NCBI RefSeq assembly: GCF_005930355.1
Contig: NZ_VDBO01000009.1
Coordinates: forward strand, 1-64,000
Direction: 5' to 3'
Origin: Paenibacillus sinopodophylli
GTDB lineage: Bacteria; Bacillota; Bacilli; Paenibacillales; Paenibacillaceae
Length of the DNA stretch: 64,000 nt
Positions 1 to 8,039 of this stretch are shown here, one piece after another. The position numbers and the translations under genes were made by a program. Below the pieces are notes generated by a model. It was not told the origin of the DNA and ran no database searches. It was given only the letters and a program-made list of their open reading frames with translations. Positions within the stretch are counted from its first letter, which is position 1; each line of letters begins with the position of its first letter.

Positions 1-2
1 AT

Positions 3-77
3 TGGTGACCCGTAGGGGACTCGAACCCCTGTTACCTCCGTGAAAGGGAGGTGTCTTAACCACTTGACCAACGGGCC
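3..77 (-). tRNA. tRNA-Glu (TTC)
   Basis: The reverse strand folds as a standard cloverleaf. The acceptor arms GGCCCGT and ACGGGTC pair, the T-loop reads GGTTCGAGTCC, the anticodon loop is CTTTCAC with anticodon TTC, and CCA is encoded. It is the last of three tRNA genes read leftward, and an intrinsic terminator separates it from the Ser gene, so it may have its own promoter. Confidence 0.95.
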
Positions 78-127
78 GTTTCATTCACTTCTTCATTACT
101 TTCTCACAAACAGTATTCACTCTGGCA

Positions 128-154
128 AATAAAAAAGACCGGATGAACGGTCTT
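128..154 (-). terminator. Intrinsic terminator after the tRNA-Asn/tRNA-Ser pair
   Basis: On the minus strand AAGACCG, a 6-nt loop and CGGTCTT form a 7-bp stem followed by TTTATTT. It lies between the Ser and Glu tRNA genes and should end the Asn-Ser transcript. Confidence 0.75.
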
Positions 155-182
155 ACCGTTGCAAACTGATGTGAAAAAATGG

Positions 183-273
183 TGGCGGAGAGAGAGGGAT
201 TCGAACCCTCGCACCACTTACGCAGTCTAACCCCTTAGCAGAGGGTCCCCTTGAGCCACTTGGGTATCTCTCC
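183..273 (-). tRNA. tRNA-Ser (GCT)
   Basis: The minus strand gives a class II tRNA with a long variable arm. Acceptor arms GGAGAGA and TCTCTCC pair, the anticodon within CTGCTAA is GCT, and CCA is encoded. It lies 5 nt downstream of tRNA-Asn, in the same transcript. Confidence 0.95.
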
Positions 274-278
274 AAATC

Positions 279-354
279 TGGCTCCCCGAACAGGACTCGA
301 ACCTGTGACAACTCGATTAACAGTCGAGTGCTCTACCAACTGAGCTATCAGGGA
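279..354 (-). tRNA. tRNA-Asn (GTT)
   Basis: The minus strand gives a 76-nt cloverleaf. Acceptor arms TCCCTGA and TCGGGGA pair with one G-U, the anticodon in CTGTTAA is GTT, and CCA is encoded. It is the first gene of the Asn-Ser-Glu cluster, which follows the SprT-like gene on the same strand. Confidence 0.95.
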
Positions 355-381
355 AAAGTAAAAGTGACAAGTAATAATATA

Positions 382-861
382 TCATGTAGCATTTTGATTG
401 TCAATCACTTTCAGCTTTAATTTTCCACGGCATTTACCGCAGGCATATTTGGATGGATCGATCTTCCTCTTTCGCAAGTATTCCATCCCACATTTGATGC
501 ACATAAGCTTGTATTTAAATGGCTGCTGCTTACGCTCCGCGCGTTCAGGCAGTGTCTGACAGTAACGCGATCCTCCGACGCGAGCAAGCAAGGTTTTGAA
601 ATCCACATCTCTATGCTGGTAGCCCCGCTTCATAATATGCAAGTGGTAATGACACAGCTCATGTTTTATAATTTTTTCAGTTTCCTGAACCCCGAACGCG
701 GTAAGTTGATGCGGACTAATCTCAATATTATGCGAGCGTGTGAAATAACGCCCGCCCGTTGCTTTCAGTCGTCCATTGAAAGTAGCCTCGTGCAGAAACG
801 GACGTCCGAAAAAGGTAATCGATATTTGCTCCACCCATTGCTGCAAAGCCTCATTGTTCAT
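382..861 (-). CDS. SprT-like zinc metallopeptidase family protein
   Basis: A 159-residue cytoplasmic protein of the SprT-like family. The metalloprotease motif HELCH is at residues 67-71, giving the two zinc-binding histidines and catalytic glutamate. A C-terminal zinc ribbon has CxxC pairs at 121/124 and 141/144. Length and domain order match the SprT-like (YdcK) proteins of Bacillales; related SPRTN proteins in eukaryotes cleave DNA-protein crosslinks, but the bacterial role is poorly known. The ATG is preceded by GGGGGAG at 8 nt. The gene lies directly upstream of the tRNA cluster, with cmpA on the opposite strand close by. From memory, B. subtilis has a similar neighbourhood. No signal peptide or membrane segment is visible. 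Confidence 0.88.
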   Translation of the reverse strand: MNNEALQQWVEQISITFFGRPFLHEATFNGRLKATGGRYFTRSHNIEISPHQLTAFGVQETEKIIKHELCHYHLHIMKRGYQHRDVDFKTLLARVGGSRYCQTLPERAERKQQPFKYKLMCIKCGMEYLRKRKIDPSKYACGKCRGKLKLKVIDNQNAT

Positions 862-990
862 TGATTATTCTCCCCCAACTACTTGAATTTTAAAGCCTCG
901 ATAGGCTACACTGTCAAGTAGGAATTATGAATACGAATGAATTCTGTACAAATTGTACGGCTGTATAACGAGGGGAGAGCAATAACCATT

Positions 991-1353
991 ATGGCAACGA
1001 TGCGCTATGTCTTATTGAAACAAGGCGATACGATTGTTTTTGTTGAAATGCCTGACTCGCATGCTTACCAGCTAAGCGCGCTTAATCTCAGGCTTCATAA
1101 GGAAATCGATAAACTAACAGCTGACCATGTTCCAAGCTTGCCTTACGCAATAGCAGAATGCAACGATGTGGAGCTGCATGATTCATCCATCCAGATCATT
1201 TCTGGGCTAGCTTACATCAACAGCCTCGAACGTGATTTTGCCGGCGTGCAGGAGAAGTCTTATCCACTTATTTCGCTTCTAACAGAAATTCGTGCTTTGC
1301 AGGCACAGCTTGAACAATGGTATGAGGAATACGAAGAAGAACAGAGCAATTAG
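991..1353 (+). CDS. Hypothetical protein upstream of cmpA
   Basis: A 120-residue protein I do not recognise. The ATG at 991 is preceded by GAGGGGAG about 13 nt upstream; an in-frame ATG at 1000 would sit further away, and an earlier ATG at 937 has no ribosome site. The N-terminal third is mixed beta-type sequence. The last 35 residues are predicted helical and very acidic, ending in a run of Glu and Tyr (EEYEEEQ). No Cys pairs, signal peptide or membrane helix are seen. It is divergent from the SprT-like gene and runs toward cmpA about 80 bp downstream, so it may share a transcript with it. The function is unknown. Confidence 0.6.
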   Translation: MATMRYVLLKQGDTIVFVEMPDSHAYQLSALNLRLHKEIDKLTADHVPSLPYAIAECNDVELHDSSIQIISGLAYINSLERDFAGVQEKSYPLISLLTEIRALQAQLEQWYEEYEEEQSN

Positions 1354-1432
1354 TTTGGACCTGCACGGACACTCGCCCTCCTCCATATTGTAGTATTACA
1401 ACTGGTTAGACCCCGGGAGGAGGACGAAACGT

Positions 1433-1576
1433 ATGCCACAGTGGCTGTGCAATCAACTGATGCGCGCTTTTCAGAAGAAAGATCGTAGACAAATTAAGCT
1501 GCTTAATGACTGCTGGTATTTCTACCGCAATAAACAAAGTCCCAAGGAAATAAGCAATGGCACCGAGTTTCAATAA
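1433..1576 (+). CDS. cmpA: Cortex morphogenetic protein A homologue (small spore protein)
   Basis: A 47-codon reading frame with a strong ribosome site GGGAGGAGG 9 nt before its ATG. It begins MPQWLCNQLMRAF and contains QIKLLNDCWYFYRN, which closely follows what I recall of B. subtilis CmpA (about 37 residues). In B. subtilis CmpA works with ClpXP as an adaptor that removes defective coat-deficient sporulating cells through SpoIVA. This version has a C-terminal extension of roughly ten residues. The tight match to the conserved LLN-CWYFYR core and the position near the SprT-like gene support the call. A strong terminator lies about 115 bp downstream. Confidence 0.82.
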   Translation: MPQWLCNQLMRAFQKKDRRQIKLLNDCWYFYRNKQSPKEISNGTEFQ

Positions 1577-1691
1577 TTGCCTCTTCTCGGATCACATAAC
1601 CGCGTGCGGCTTATCGCTAAGCAGTGGTATAGGCGTATTGCAGTAAATAGAAGTAATGTTATACATCTGAGCGAATAATGATTATATTGGC

Positions 1692-1736
1692 AAAGCAAAA
1701 CCGGCCTCCGCGCAAGCGCTGAGCCGGTTTTGCTTT
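1692..1736. terminator. Bidirectional terminator between cmpA and the nitroreductase
   Basis: Perfect 14-bp stem AAAGCAAAACCGGC / GCCGGTTTTGCTTT with a 17-nt loop. A and T tracts on the two sides let it serve both converging genes. Confidence 0.85.
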
Positions 1737-1762
1737 ATATTCCGATTATGAAGCTGCTAGCA

Positions 1763-2413
1763 TTAAACTTGAAATGCATTGAAAGAAACAATGTTTTCAA
1801 GCGGCAAGCGTGTTGTCGGATGACCGGCAGCAGATGCTTTTCCGATTGGCAGCACTAATGTAGGCACGTAACGGTCTGAGATGTTGAACAGCTCTTTCAA
1901 TTGATCCTTATTGTAGCCGCCCATAGGAACAGTATCGTATCCCTTAGCACGCGCAGCAAGCATAATTTGCATAGCTACAAGTCCTGTATCGAAAACAACG
2001 ATATCCTTCAAGCGCTCTGCAGGCAAGCTGGAATACATGTTGGTTGAGTTTGTAATAAAGTTGCCCGCCACTTCTTCTGTAATATAGCCTGCTTTAACCG
2101 CCGCACCGTAAATTTGTTCAGACAACGTGTACATTTCGGTATCAGCCAGCACGACAACTATCGCTGATGCTTCTACAACCTGCTGTTGGTTGAATGCGAT
2201 AGGCAGCAACTTTTGTTTAAGCTCAGCATCCGTGATTACAATGAAACGCCAAGGCTGCATGTTCGAGCTTGATGGAGCAGATGTAGCAATTTGCAGTATT
2301 TCACGAATTTCTGCATCAGAAATAACTACGCTGCTATCGTATTTGCGTACGGAGCGACGCTCGTCAAGCACGGTGAAAAAATTGACTTGTGAAGCTGTTT
2401 CAGTGTTAGACAT
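1763..2413 (-). CDS. Nitroreductase-family FMN-dependent oxidoreductase
   Basis: A 216-residue member of the nitroreductase family, which reduces nitro compounds or quinones with NAD(P)H using FMN. The FMN-binding region RRSVRKY is at residues 19-25 and SAPSSSNMQPW at 45-55; VPMGGY near the C-terminus matches the second flavin-contact segment. The true start is the ATG at 2413, preceded by TTGGAGGG; the longer frame has no ribosome site. It has its own promoter with two inverted repeats, just downstream of an Rrf2-type regulator gene. This suggests induction by an oxidant or electrophile. The exact substrate cannot be told from sequence. Confidence 0.88.
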   Translation of the reverse strand: MSNTETASQVNFFTVLDERRSVRKYDSSVVISDAEIREILQIATSAPSSSNMQPWRFIVITDAELKQKLLPIAFNQQQVVEASAIVVVLADTEMYTLSEQIYGAAVKAGYITEEVAGNFITNSTNMYSSLPAERLKDIVVFDTGLVAMQIMLAARAKGYDTVPMGGYNKDQLKELFNISDRYVPTLVLPIGKASAAGHPTTRLPLENIVSFNAFQV

Positions 2414-2488
2414 TGGTTTTCCCTCCAAGGATGAATTAGTATTGATTTTATCTGTGCATAATTGCACTCAGTTAATCTCAAAAATAAA

Positions 2489-2547
2489 ACTGTGCTTATT
2501 GTGGCACAGTAAATCCCGAAATGAACTGTAACATTTATAAACACAGT
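2489..2547 (-). promoter_or_regulatory. Tandem inverted-repeat operator upstream of the nitroreductase
   Basis: Two repeats of the type ACTGTG...CACAGT. The promoter-distal one is ACTGTGC, 8 nt, GCACAGT at 2489-2510. The second is ACTGT, 13 nt, ACAGT at 2525-2547, and it overlaps the -10 box. Their centres are about 36 bp apart. The likely ligand is the Rrf2-type regulator encoded immediately upstream; this is inference from position. Confidence 0.6.
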
Positions 2548-2574
2548 ATAAGATGCCGCATATATATTTGTCAA
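2545..2574 (-). promoter_or_regulatory. Promoter of the nitroreductase gene
   Basis: On the minus strand, -35 TTGACA at 2574-2569, an 18-bp spacer and -10 TATACT at 2550-2545. The -35 box overlaps the stop codon of the Rrf2 gene, and the -10 box overlaps one arm of an inverted repeat, as expected for a repressed promoter. Confidence 0.75.
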
Positions 2575-3056
2575 TCAGCTGAATTTGTGAATTTATCATC
2601 TATTTGCGAAGCGTGAAGCAGCGTTCTCTCTGCTAGCTGTGCAATCGTATGCTGCTCTAAGCTTTCACGTATTTTCTCCTCGATTTCCGTTGCAATATCT
2701 ACAAATGCAGACTCCATTTGCAAACTCGAAGCACGGCATCCGATGGTGTCCAACATACCGCTGCATAGTGGTTCTCCAACTTTAAGAGCACTGTAAACAT
2801 CAGCAAGTGAAATGAGCTCCGGTGCTCGATTCAGACGGTATCCACCGTCGCGGCCTTCCCGGGTTTCAATGAGCTTCGCAGTTGCCAGCTTGGCGAGAAC
2901 TTTGCGTAGCTGCGTTGCTTCTGACTTCAAACAGTCGGCAATAGCTGCGCTGGGGTAAACCTCTGGCTTCTGCGATAGAATAACAAGCGCCTGCAGCGCC
3001 AGCCCAAACCACTTTGGCTGTGCTGAGCTTGTTAGTCGATCTGATTTCATAGTCAT
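2571..3056 (-). CDS. Rrf2-family transcriptional regulator
   Basis: A 161-residue protein with an N-terminal winged helix (residues 17-80) of the Rrf2 family. The recognition region TQLRKVLAKLATAKLI is followed by the wing GRDGGYRL (68-75). Cysteines at 42, 98 and 107 fall partly where redox-sensing or Fe-S Rrf2 proteins carry them, but the classic three-cysteine cluster is not obvious. Starts are possible at GTG 3059, ATG 3056 or ATG 3050; AAAGGAG ends at 3061, and I chose 3056 although 3050 has the better spacing. It lies upstream of the nitroreductase on the same strand and probably represses the promoter between them. Confidence 0.85.
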   Translation of the reverse strand: MTMKSDRLTSSAQPKWFGLALQALVILSQKPEVYPSAAIADCLKSEATQLRKVLAKLATAKLIETREGRDGGYRLNRAPELISLADVYSALKVGEPLCSGMLDTIGCRASSLQMESAFVDIATEIEEKIRESLEQHTIAQLAERTLLHASQIDDKFTNSAD

Positions 3057-3106
3057 CACACTCCTTTTGTGGGGTAGTTTGGGATGTCCATGCCTTCCTT
3101 AAAGCA

Positions 3107-3140
3107 TAAAGGGCCTGCCTGCACTTAGGCAAACCCTTTA
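3107..3140 (-). terminator. Possible terminator after tex
   Basis: Stem TAAAGGG / CCCTTTA with an inner GCCT / AGGC. The T-run on the minus strand is poor, so this is a weak intrinsic terminator at best. Confidence 0.4.
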
Positions 3141-3147
3141 TCCTTCG

Positions 3148-5406
3148 TTAACTAGGCCTCCGCATCGTCAAGCTTACGCGGCCTTTTTTGAGATCAACAC
3201 TAAGTACCCATACCGTAACCGTATCGCCTACAGACACAACATCCATAGGCCGCCGGACGAACTTATCGCTCAATTGTGAAATATGAACGAGCCCATCATT
3301 TTTAATACCGATATCAACAAACGCGCCGAAGTCGATCACGTTGCGAACCGTACCGTGAAGCTCCATACCTGGAGTCAAATCCTCGATGTTCAGTACATCG
3401 GTATGGAAGATCGGAGGCGGCAGCTCCTCCCTCGGGTCACGTCCCGGTCTTAAGAGACTGTCCATAATGTCTCGCAGTGTAGGTACGCCTACACCAAGTG
3501 CAGGAGCTAGCAGCTCAACATCAGCATTCGATAGCTGCGCTTTGAACTCTTCAGAACCAAGCTCCTTCAGCTTCAGTCCAAGCTCGCCAAACAGCCTGTC
3601 TACAACCTCATAAGACTCCGGATGGATAGGCGTGCTGTCAAGCGGATTGACTGGCTCGGCAATTCTTAAGAAACCGATACATTGCTCATACGATTTAGCA
3701 CCAAGTCTAGGCACTTTCTGAAGCTGGTTGCGTTTGATGAATCTTCCATTCTCATCGCGGTACTTCACGATATTTTTGGCAATTGTCGCATTAATCCCAG
3801 CCACGTAAGAGAGCAGTGATGCTGATGCCGTATTCACATCGACACCTACGTGGTTAACCGCGGACTCTACAACACCGCCTAAGGTCTCGTCGAGCCGCTT
3901 CTGGCTCACATCATGCTGATATTGGCCAACGCCGATCGCCTTGGGCTCAATTTTAACCAGCTCTGCGAGCGGATCCTGCAGTCTACGCGCAATCGATACT
4001 GCGCTTCGCTCTGCTACATCAAGGGACGGAAACTCCTCCTGAGCGAGCTTAGAGGCTGAGTAGACGCTTGCACCCGCTTCATTGACAATAATATATTTCA
4101 GCTCCGGACCGCCTGTAACGGCTGCTTTACGCTTCCCAATTAAGGTCGCAATAAACTGCTCGGTTTCCCTCGATGCTGTTCCGTTGCCGATTACGATTAA
4201 TTCAACCTTATACTTATCAATTAAACTGTTGATCAACTTCTCAGCTTCAGCCACCTTATTGTTCGGAGGCGTCGGGTAAGAAACAGCCACCTCGAGCAGC
4301 TTCCCGATATCATCGATAACGGCTAGCTTACAGCCCGTTCTGAAAGCCGGATCGACGCCTAGCACCACATTGCCTCTTACTGGAGGCTGCAGTAGAAGAT
4401 TACGCAGGTTTTCAGAAAAAATCGAAATCGCATGCTCCTCTGCCTTCTCCGTCAGCTCACCGCGCACCTCCCGCTCAATTGACGGGGAGATGAGTCGTTT
4501 ATAAGAATCCTCGATAACGCCCGTTAGAACGTCACGTATAGACTGTGCGGTGCCATTACGGAGCAGTTTGCGCTGAATATGCTCATGAATACGATCTGCC
4601 GACAGCTCAAAGGCTACCCGGAGCACATCCTCTCGCTCTGCGCGATTAATGGCGAGCACCCGGTGCGGAGGAAGCTTACGAACCGGCTCCTGATAGCTGT
4701 AGTACATCTCATAAACCGTTTCCTCGGAAGGGTTTTTGGCATCGGTTTTGAGAAGAGCCTGATCGAAGGTGTATTTCCTAACCCAAGCCCTTATTGAAGC
4801 ATCATCAGCAATATTCTCGGCAAGAATGTCCATCGCGCCGTTCAACGCATCTTGAGCGGTGGGCACACCTTTCTCGGCATTCACGTACCGTGCCGCTTCT
4901 GCAAGCGGATCGCCGATGCGCGGCTGTGACCAAAGCCATACGGCTAGTGGCTCCAGCCCCCGCTCCTTCGCAACACTCGCTCTTGTCTTGCGTTTTTGAC
5001 GATAGGGACGATAAAGATCCTCAATTTCCTGCAGCTTCACTGATTTATTGATGTCTGCACGCAGCGTGTCCGTCAGCTTGCCTTGCTCGTCGATTAACCG
5101 AATGACCTCGCGCTTGCGTTCTTCTAGATTACGCATATACTGCAGCTTCTCTTCGATTGAACGAAGATCATTCTCGTCGAGCTCCCCAGTCATTTCTTTA
5201 CGATAACGGGCGATAAACGGAATCGTATTCCCTTCATCGAGCAAACTGACCGCAGATTTCACCTTGCTGACAGGAATGGTTAGCTGTGCGGCAATACCGG
5301 CAATAATGCGCTGGCTTTCCACTGCTTTTTGCTCCGTTGTCAGCTTCGATTTACCAGCGTTTTCTTCGGCGTCCTCTAAGTATGGCTGATTTTTCGTATC
5401 CGTCAA
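3148..5406 (-). CDS. tex: Tex-family S1 RNA-binding transcription accessory protein
   Basis: A 752-residue protein of the Tex family (YdcI in B. subtilis), a conserved cytoplasmic nucleic-acid-binding protein linked to transcription and RNA metabolism. Domain order is complete: a helical N-terminal region, a YqgF/RNase H-like domain with VLGVDPAFRTG near residue 346, a helix-hairpin-helix region around 500-590, and an S1 domain in the last 75 residues. The start is a TTG at 5406; AAGGAAGGGG lies 8 nt upstream, and the nearby ATG is out of frame. The metallo-hydrolase gene lies just upstream on the same strand. Confidence 0.93.
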   Translation of the reverse strand: MTDTKNQPYLEDAEENAGKSKLTTEQKAVESQRIIAGIAAQLTIPVSKVKSAVSLLDEGNTIPFIARYRKEMTGELDENDLRSIEEKLQYMRNLEERKREVIRLIDEQGKLTDTLRADINKSVKLQEIEDLYRPYRQKRKTRASVAKERGLEPLAVWLWSQPRIGDPLAEAARYVNAEKGVPTAQDALNGAMDILAENIADDASIRAWVRKYTFDQALLKTDAKNPSEETVYEMYYSYQEPVRKLPPHRVLAINRAEREDVLRVAFELSADRIHEHIQRKLLRNGTAQSIRDVLTGVIEDSYKRLISPSIEREVRGELTEKAEEHAISIFSENLRNLLLQPPVRGNVVLGVDPAFRTGCKLAVIDDIGKLLEVAVSYPTPPNNKVAEAEKLINSLIDKYKVELIVIGNGTASRETEQFIATLIGKRKAAVTGGPELKYIIVNEAGASVYSASKLAQEEFPSLDVAERSAVSIARRLQDPLAELVKIEPKAIGVGQYQHDVSQKRLDETLGGVVESAVNHVGVDVNTASASLLSYVAGINATIAKNIVKYRDENGRFIKRNQLQKVPRLGAKSYEQCIGFLRIAEPVNPLDSTPIHPESYEVVDRLFGELGLKLKELGSEEFKAQLSNADVELLAPALGVGVPTLRDIMDSLLRPGRDPREELPPPIFHTDVLNIEDLTPGMELHGTVRNVIDFGAFVDIGIKNDGLVHISQLSDKFVRRPMDVVSVGDTVTVWVLSVDLKKGRVSLTMRRPS

Positions 5407-5429
5407 ACGTCATGCCCCTTCCTTATGCA

Positions 5430-6095
5430 TCATGCTCCCGTATACGGGTTATTGGCCATCTCGTAGCCGATCGTCGTACGACCACCGTGACCAGGGTAAA
5501 CGATAACTTCGGGACTAAGCTTATACAGCTTCAAACGAATGGAATCATACAAATCCCGCTCCCGCCCCCCTGGCAGATCCGTACGGCCAACCGACAGCTT
5601 GAACAGTACATCACCTGAGAATAGATGGTTGCCGCATAGGAAGCTTACGCTGCCTGGCGAATGTCCCGGTGTATGCATGACTCGGAAGGATAAGCCTAGC
5701 AGCTTCAAGGTTTGTCCTTCCGCAAGCGCATATTCCGCAGGGTCAGTCGATAGCGGAGGCGTTACGTCCTGCCAACGCATAGAGCCGTTTTTACGCGGAT
5801 CAACAAGCCAATCTGCCTCCAAATCATGTATGTAGACAGGGCAGCCTGCTGCCTTGCGCAGCTCATCGACGCCGCCCATATGGTCGAAGTGGGCGTGTGT
5901 CAGTAGAATAGCTTCTACCTCTACGCCCTCCAAGCGCTCCAGCAGCTTTTTGGGATTCATGCCTGGATCGATGACGATTGCACGTTCCTTCGGCTTCTCG
6001 CCTTCTCTTGCTGCCGGTTCAGAAATGGAAATCACATAGGCATTGGTTTGGATCGGTCCGAGTGTGAATGTCTCAATTTTCATCGTTGTCGTCAT
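5430..6095 (-). CDS. MBL-fold metallo-hydrolase (glyoxalase II-like)
   Basis: A 221-residue metallo-beta-lactamase-fold hydrolase of the glyoxalase II / YqgX type. The binuclear metal site is complete: THAHFDH at 66-72, the His in TPGHSPG near 145, the Asp in SGDVLF, and the C-terminal YPGHGG. A loop of charged residues (about 28-38) between the first strands is longer than usual. The substrate is probably a thioester such as a bacillithiol or glutathione conjugate, but this is not shown. It lies 7 bp downstream of the thioredoxin-like gene, and its ribosome site overlaps that gene's stop, so the two are co-transcribed. Confidence 0.85.
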   Translation of the reverse strand: MTTTMKIETFTLGPIQTNAYVISISEPAAREGEKPKERAIVIDPGMNPKKLLERLEGVEVEAILLTHAHFDHMGGVDELRKAAGCPVYIHDLEADWLVDPRKNGSMRWQDVTPPLSTDPAEYALAEGQTLKLLGLSFRVMHTPGHSPGSVSFLCGNHLFSGDVLFKLSVGRTDLPGGRERDLYDSIRLKLYKLSPEVIVYPGHGGRTTIGYEMANNPYTGA

Positions 6096-6102
6096 AGCGG
6101 TC

Positions 6103-6669
6103 CTAGAACGACTCCAGCAAAGTACGAAGCTCTTTCACGATTAAAGATTGATAAGCGGTGCCTTCTCCGTACCTGCGGCCTATCTCCTGTCTTGTAAGGC
6201 TGAGCTTTTCTTGATAATCCGCAGCTTCACGATCTGGATTTTCTTTCTTGAACGCAACCATCGGTTCCTGTACATAGCTAGGCCGAGGGCCCCATTGACC
6301 AAGCACCGCTCCGCCTGTATCGGCAATAATAACGACAGGAACAGAACGTCCACCCATCGTTAGAAATTGATCCATCGTATCCAGATGCTCTTCCATAATC
6401 AGCACTTCTGTAGGTACACCGCTATTTTCAAGCGCTTTAAACACAACGGGAATATTACGAACAACATCACCGCACCAATCTGCCATCAAAATCAATACAC
6501 GAAGATCATCGCGATTGTTCAACGATTCAAAATATTCCTTGTCGCTTTCATCGGACCAAACGAACTTGTCAGACCAATCTAGAAATTGTTCCTTGTTTTT
6601 GGTCATGCCATCAATAAATTGCTGCGGGCTAATACCCTTGCCCAGTTTTTCTGCCACGCTTCTGCTCAT
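6103..6669 (-). CDS. Thioredoxin-family protein with a single active-site cysteine
   Basis: A 188-residue protein with a thioredoxin-like core. The motif region reads ADWCGDVVRN at 63-72, so only one cysteine (C66) is present where thioredoxins have CxxC. To my recollection this CGD form is usual for this Bacillales subfamily, so it is not a damaged gene; it may act as a bacilliredoxin-like or thiol-binding protein. A later cis-Pro region GRSVPVV supports the fold. The ATG is preceded by AGAGGG. It lies immediately upstream of the MBL hydrolase in a two-gene unit, and both may act in thiol metabolism (inference). Confidence 0.75.
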   Translation of the reverse strand: MSRSVAEKLGKGISPQQFIDGMTKNKEQFLDWSDKFVWSDESDKEYFESLNNRDDLRVLILMADWCGDVVRNIPVVFKALENSGVPTEVLIMEEHLDTMDQFLTMGGRSVPVVIIADTGGAVLGQWGPRPSYVQEPMVAFKKENPDREAADYQEKLSLTRQEIGRRYGEGTAYQSLIVKELRTLLESF

Positions 6670-6733
6670 TTGAATCCCTCTTCCATCTATTATTTAAGGT
6701 TGCGCAAAATAGTAAGGATGCTTGCCCTGTTCA

Positions 6734-7342
6734 TTATACCGATTTACGGCGTGAACGTACAAATTTGAATAAGACATACACGATCAGCAAGGCAATCGCA
6801 ATAAGAATAGCGGGCTGAACATACGGAGCAGCCTTCTCATCAATTTTGTCCCAATTCTCGCCAAGCGATTTGCCCAAATAAACGAACAATATGGACCATG
6901 GCAACGATGCAAGCGCTGTAAGCAGCGTAAACAATCCAAAGTGCATACGCGCCATACCTGCAGGAATCGAAATAACCTGTCTCATAACCGGAACGAAACG
7001 TGCAGTGAAAACGATGCCCGCACCATACTTATTAAACCATTGCTCTGAAATATCAACGTGCTTTTTCTTTATTTTCAAATATTTACCATATTTCTCCACG
7101 ATCGGTCTGCCTCCGTAACGACCAATCCAATAAAGGATCCAATTCTGACCTACAGCGCCCAACGTTCCGAAGAATACGGCACCCCAAAACGAAATATCGC
7201 CTTTCCATACGAGATAGCCGCCAAAGCCCAATACGATTTCACTTGGAATAACCTCAATTAATAAGCCAATTAAAATACCAAAATAACCTAAACTCTCCAC
7301 CCATTGCAGCACGCCGTCCAACAACTCATGAATAAAATCCAT
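6734..7342 (-). CDS. DedA-family membrane protein
   Basis: A 202-residue integral membrane protein of the DedA (SNARE-associated/VTT) family. These proteins help lipid carriers, including undecaprenyl phosphate, cross the membrane. Four to five hydrophobic stretches are visible, with the family motifs EVIPSEIVL near residue 30 and FTARFVPVMRQVISIPAG in the middle, followed by a basic C-terminus RSRRKSV. I place the start at ATG 7342 because family members begin MDFI; the longer frame to 7372 adds ten unlikely residues. It is divergent from the cupredoxin gene and downstream ends near the thioredoxin-like gene. Confidence 0.88.
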   Translation of the reverse strand: MDFIHELLDGVLQWVESLGYFGILIGLLIEVIPSEIVLGFGGYLVWKGDISFWGAVFFGTLGAVGQNWILYWIGRYGGRPIVEKYGKYLKIKKKHVDISEQWFNKYGAGIVFTARFVPVMRQVISIPAGMARMHFGLFTLLTALASLPWSILFVYLGKSLGENWDKIDEKAAPYVQPAILIAIALLIVYVLFKFVRSRRKSV

Positions 7343-7509
7343 TCTTGTTCTCAATCCGCCTTCCTTCATCAAATATGGCTTTCACTTGCATCTATAGCGC
7401 TGAGGCTATTCTAACATACGATATAGACAGCCTTCCACTTTTGTCATGTGCTGACAAGCCTCAGCATAGACTAGCCTATAATGATACGAATAGATGAGGT
7501 GAGCGTTTC

Positions 7510-7959
7510 ATGGCCAAGGTTGTTATTGTAAGCAAGCGTCAAATTCAGATGTTTATCGTCGTGGCTGTTTTGATCATTCTGACGGGCGTCTACTTAAGCT
7601 GGGATCGGTCTCGAGAGGTTAATGCACAGCCCGCTGAGCCGCGTATCTTCCAGCTTGTAACTGGCGAATACAGCACGACAACTGCGGACGGCAAAGAGCT
7701 GGAAGTCTATCGCTGGGACCCGGGCTCGATTGTCGTCAATAAAGGTGAGCCTGTGGAACTTCACATTACAGGGGTTAACGGCAATTCCCATCCGTTCGTC
7801 GTAGAAGGCCTTGGCATTCGCGGCGAGGTTTCGAAAGGAAAGACGACTATCGTCCGCTTTACCGCTGAGAAAGCCGGCACCTATCCAATTTTGTGCCTCA
7901 CCCATACGGATATGCGTCATAGCGGCCCAATGGTCGGATACATTACCGTTAACGATTAA
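7510..7959 (+). CDS. Membrane-anchored cupredoxin-domain protein
   Basis: A 149-residue protein with one N-terminal membrane helix (residues 12-30) followed by a single cupredoxin domain outside the cell. Type-1 copper ligands are visible as H94, C129, H132 and M135, in the order His ... Cys-x2-His-x2-Met, as in plastocyanin-like and cytochrome oxidase II-like domains. It probably carries electrons or delivers copper at the membrane surface. The ATG follows GAGGTGAG at about 7 nt. A TATAAT lies at 7477-7482 without a good -35 box. The gene is divergent from dedA and is followed by a small basic protein gene. Confidence 0.8.
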   Translation: MAKVVIVSKRQIQMFIVVAVLIILTGVYLSWDRSREVNAQPAEPRIFQLVTGEYSTTTADGKELEVYRWDPGSIVVNKGEPVELHITGVNGNSHPFVVEGLGIRGEVSKGKTTIVRFTAEKAGTYPILCLTHTDMRHSGPMVGYITVND

Positions 7960-8039
7960 CAGCAGCTGTCCGCAGTAAGGCAGTGACCCACTCCATCTTA
8001 TCCGCATACATATGGGATATAGAGAGGAGTCGGTTACCT

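Noticed and set aside
6103-6669. Damaged thioredoxin (CGDV instead of CxxC)
   Set aside because: The single-cysteine form appears normal for this subfamily, and the rest of the protein is intact.
7594-8007. 137-codon open frame opposite the cupredoxin gene
   Set aside because: It covers the copper-site gene on the other strand and has no ribosome site or recognisable motif.
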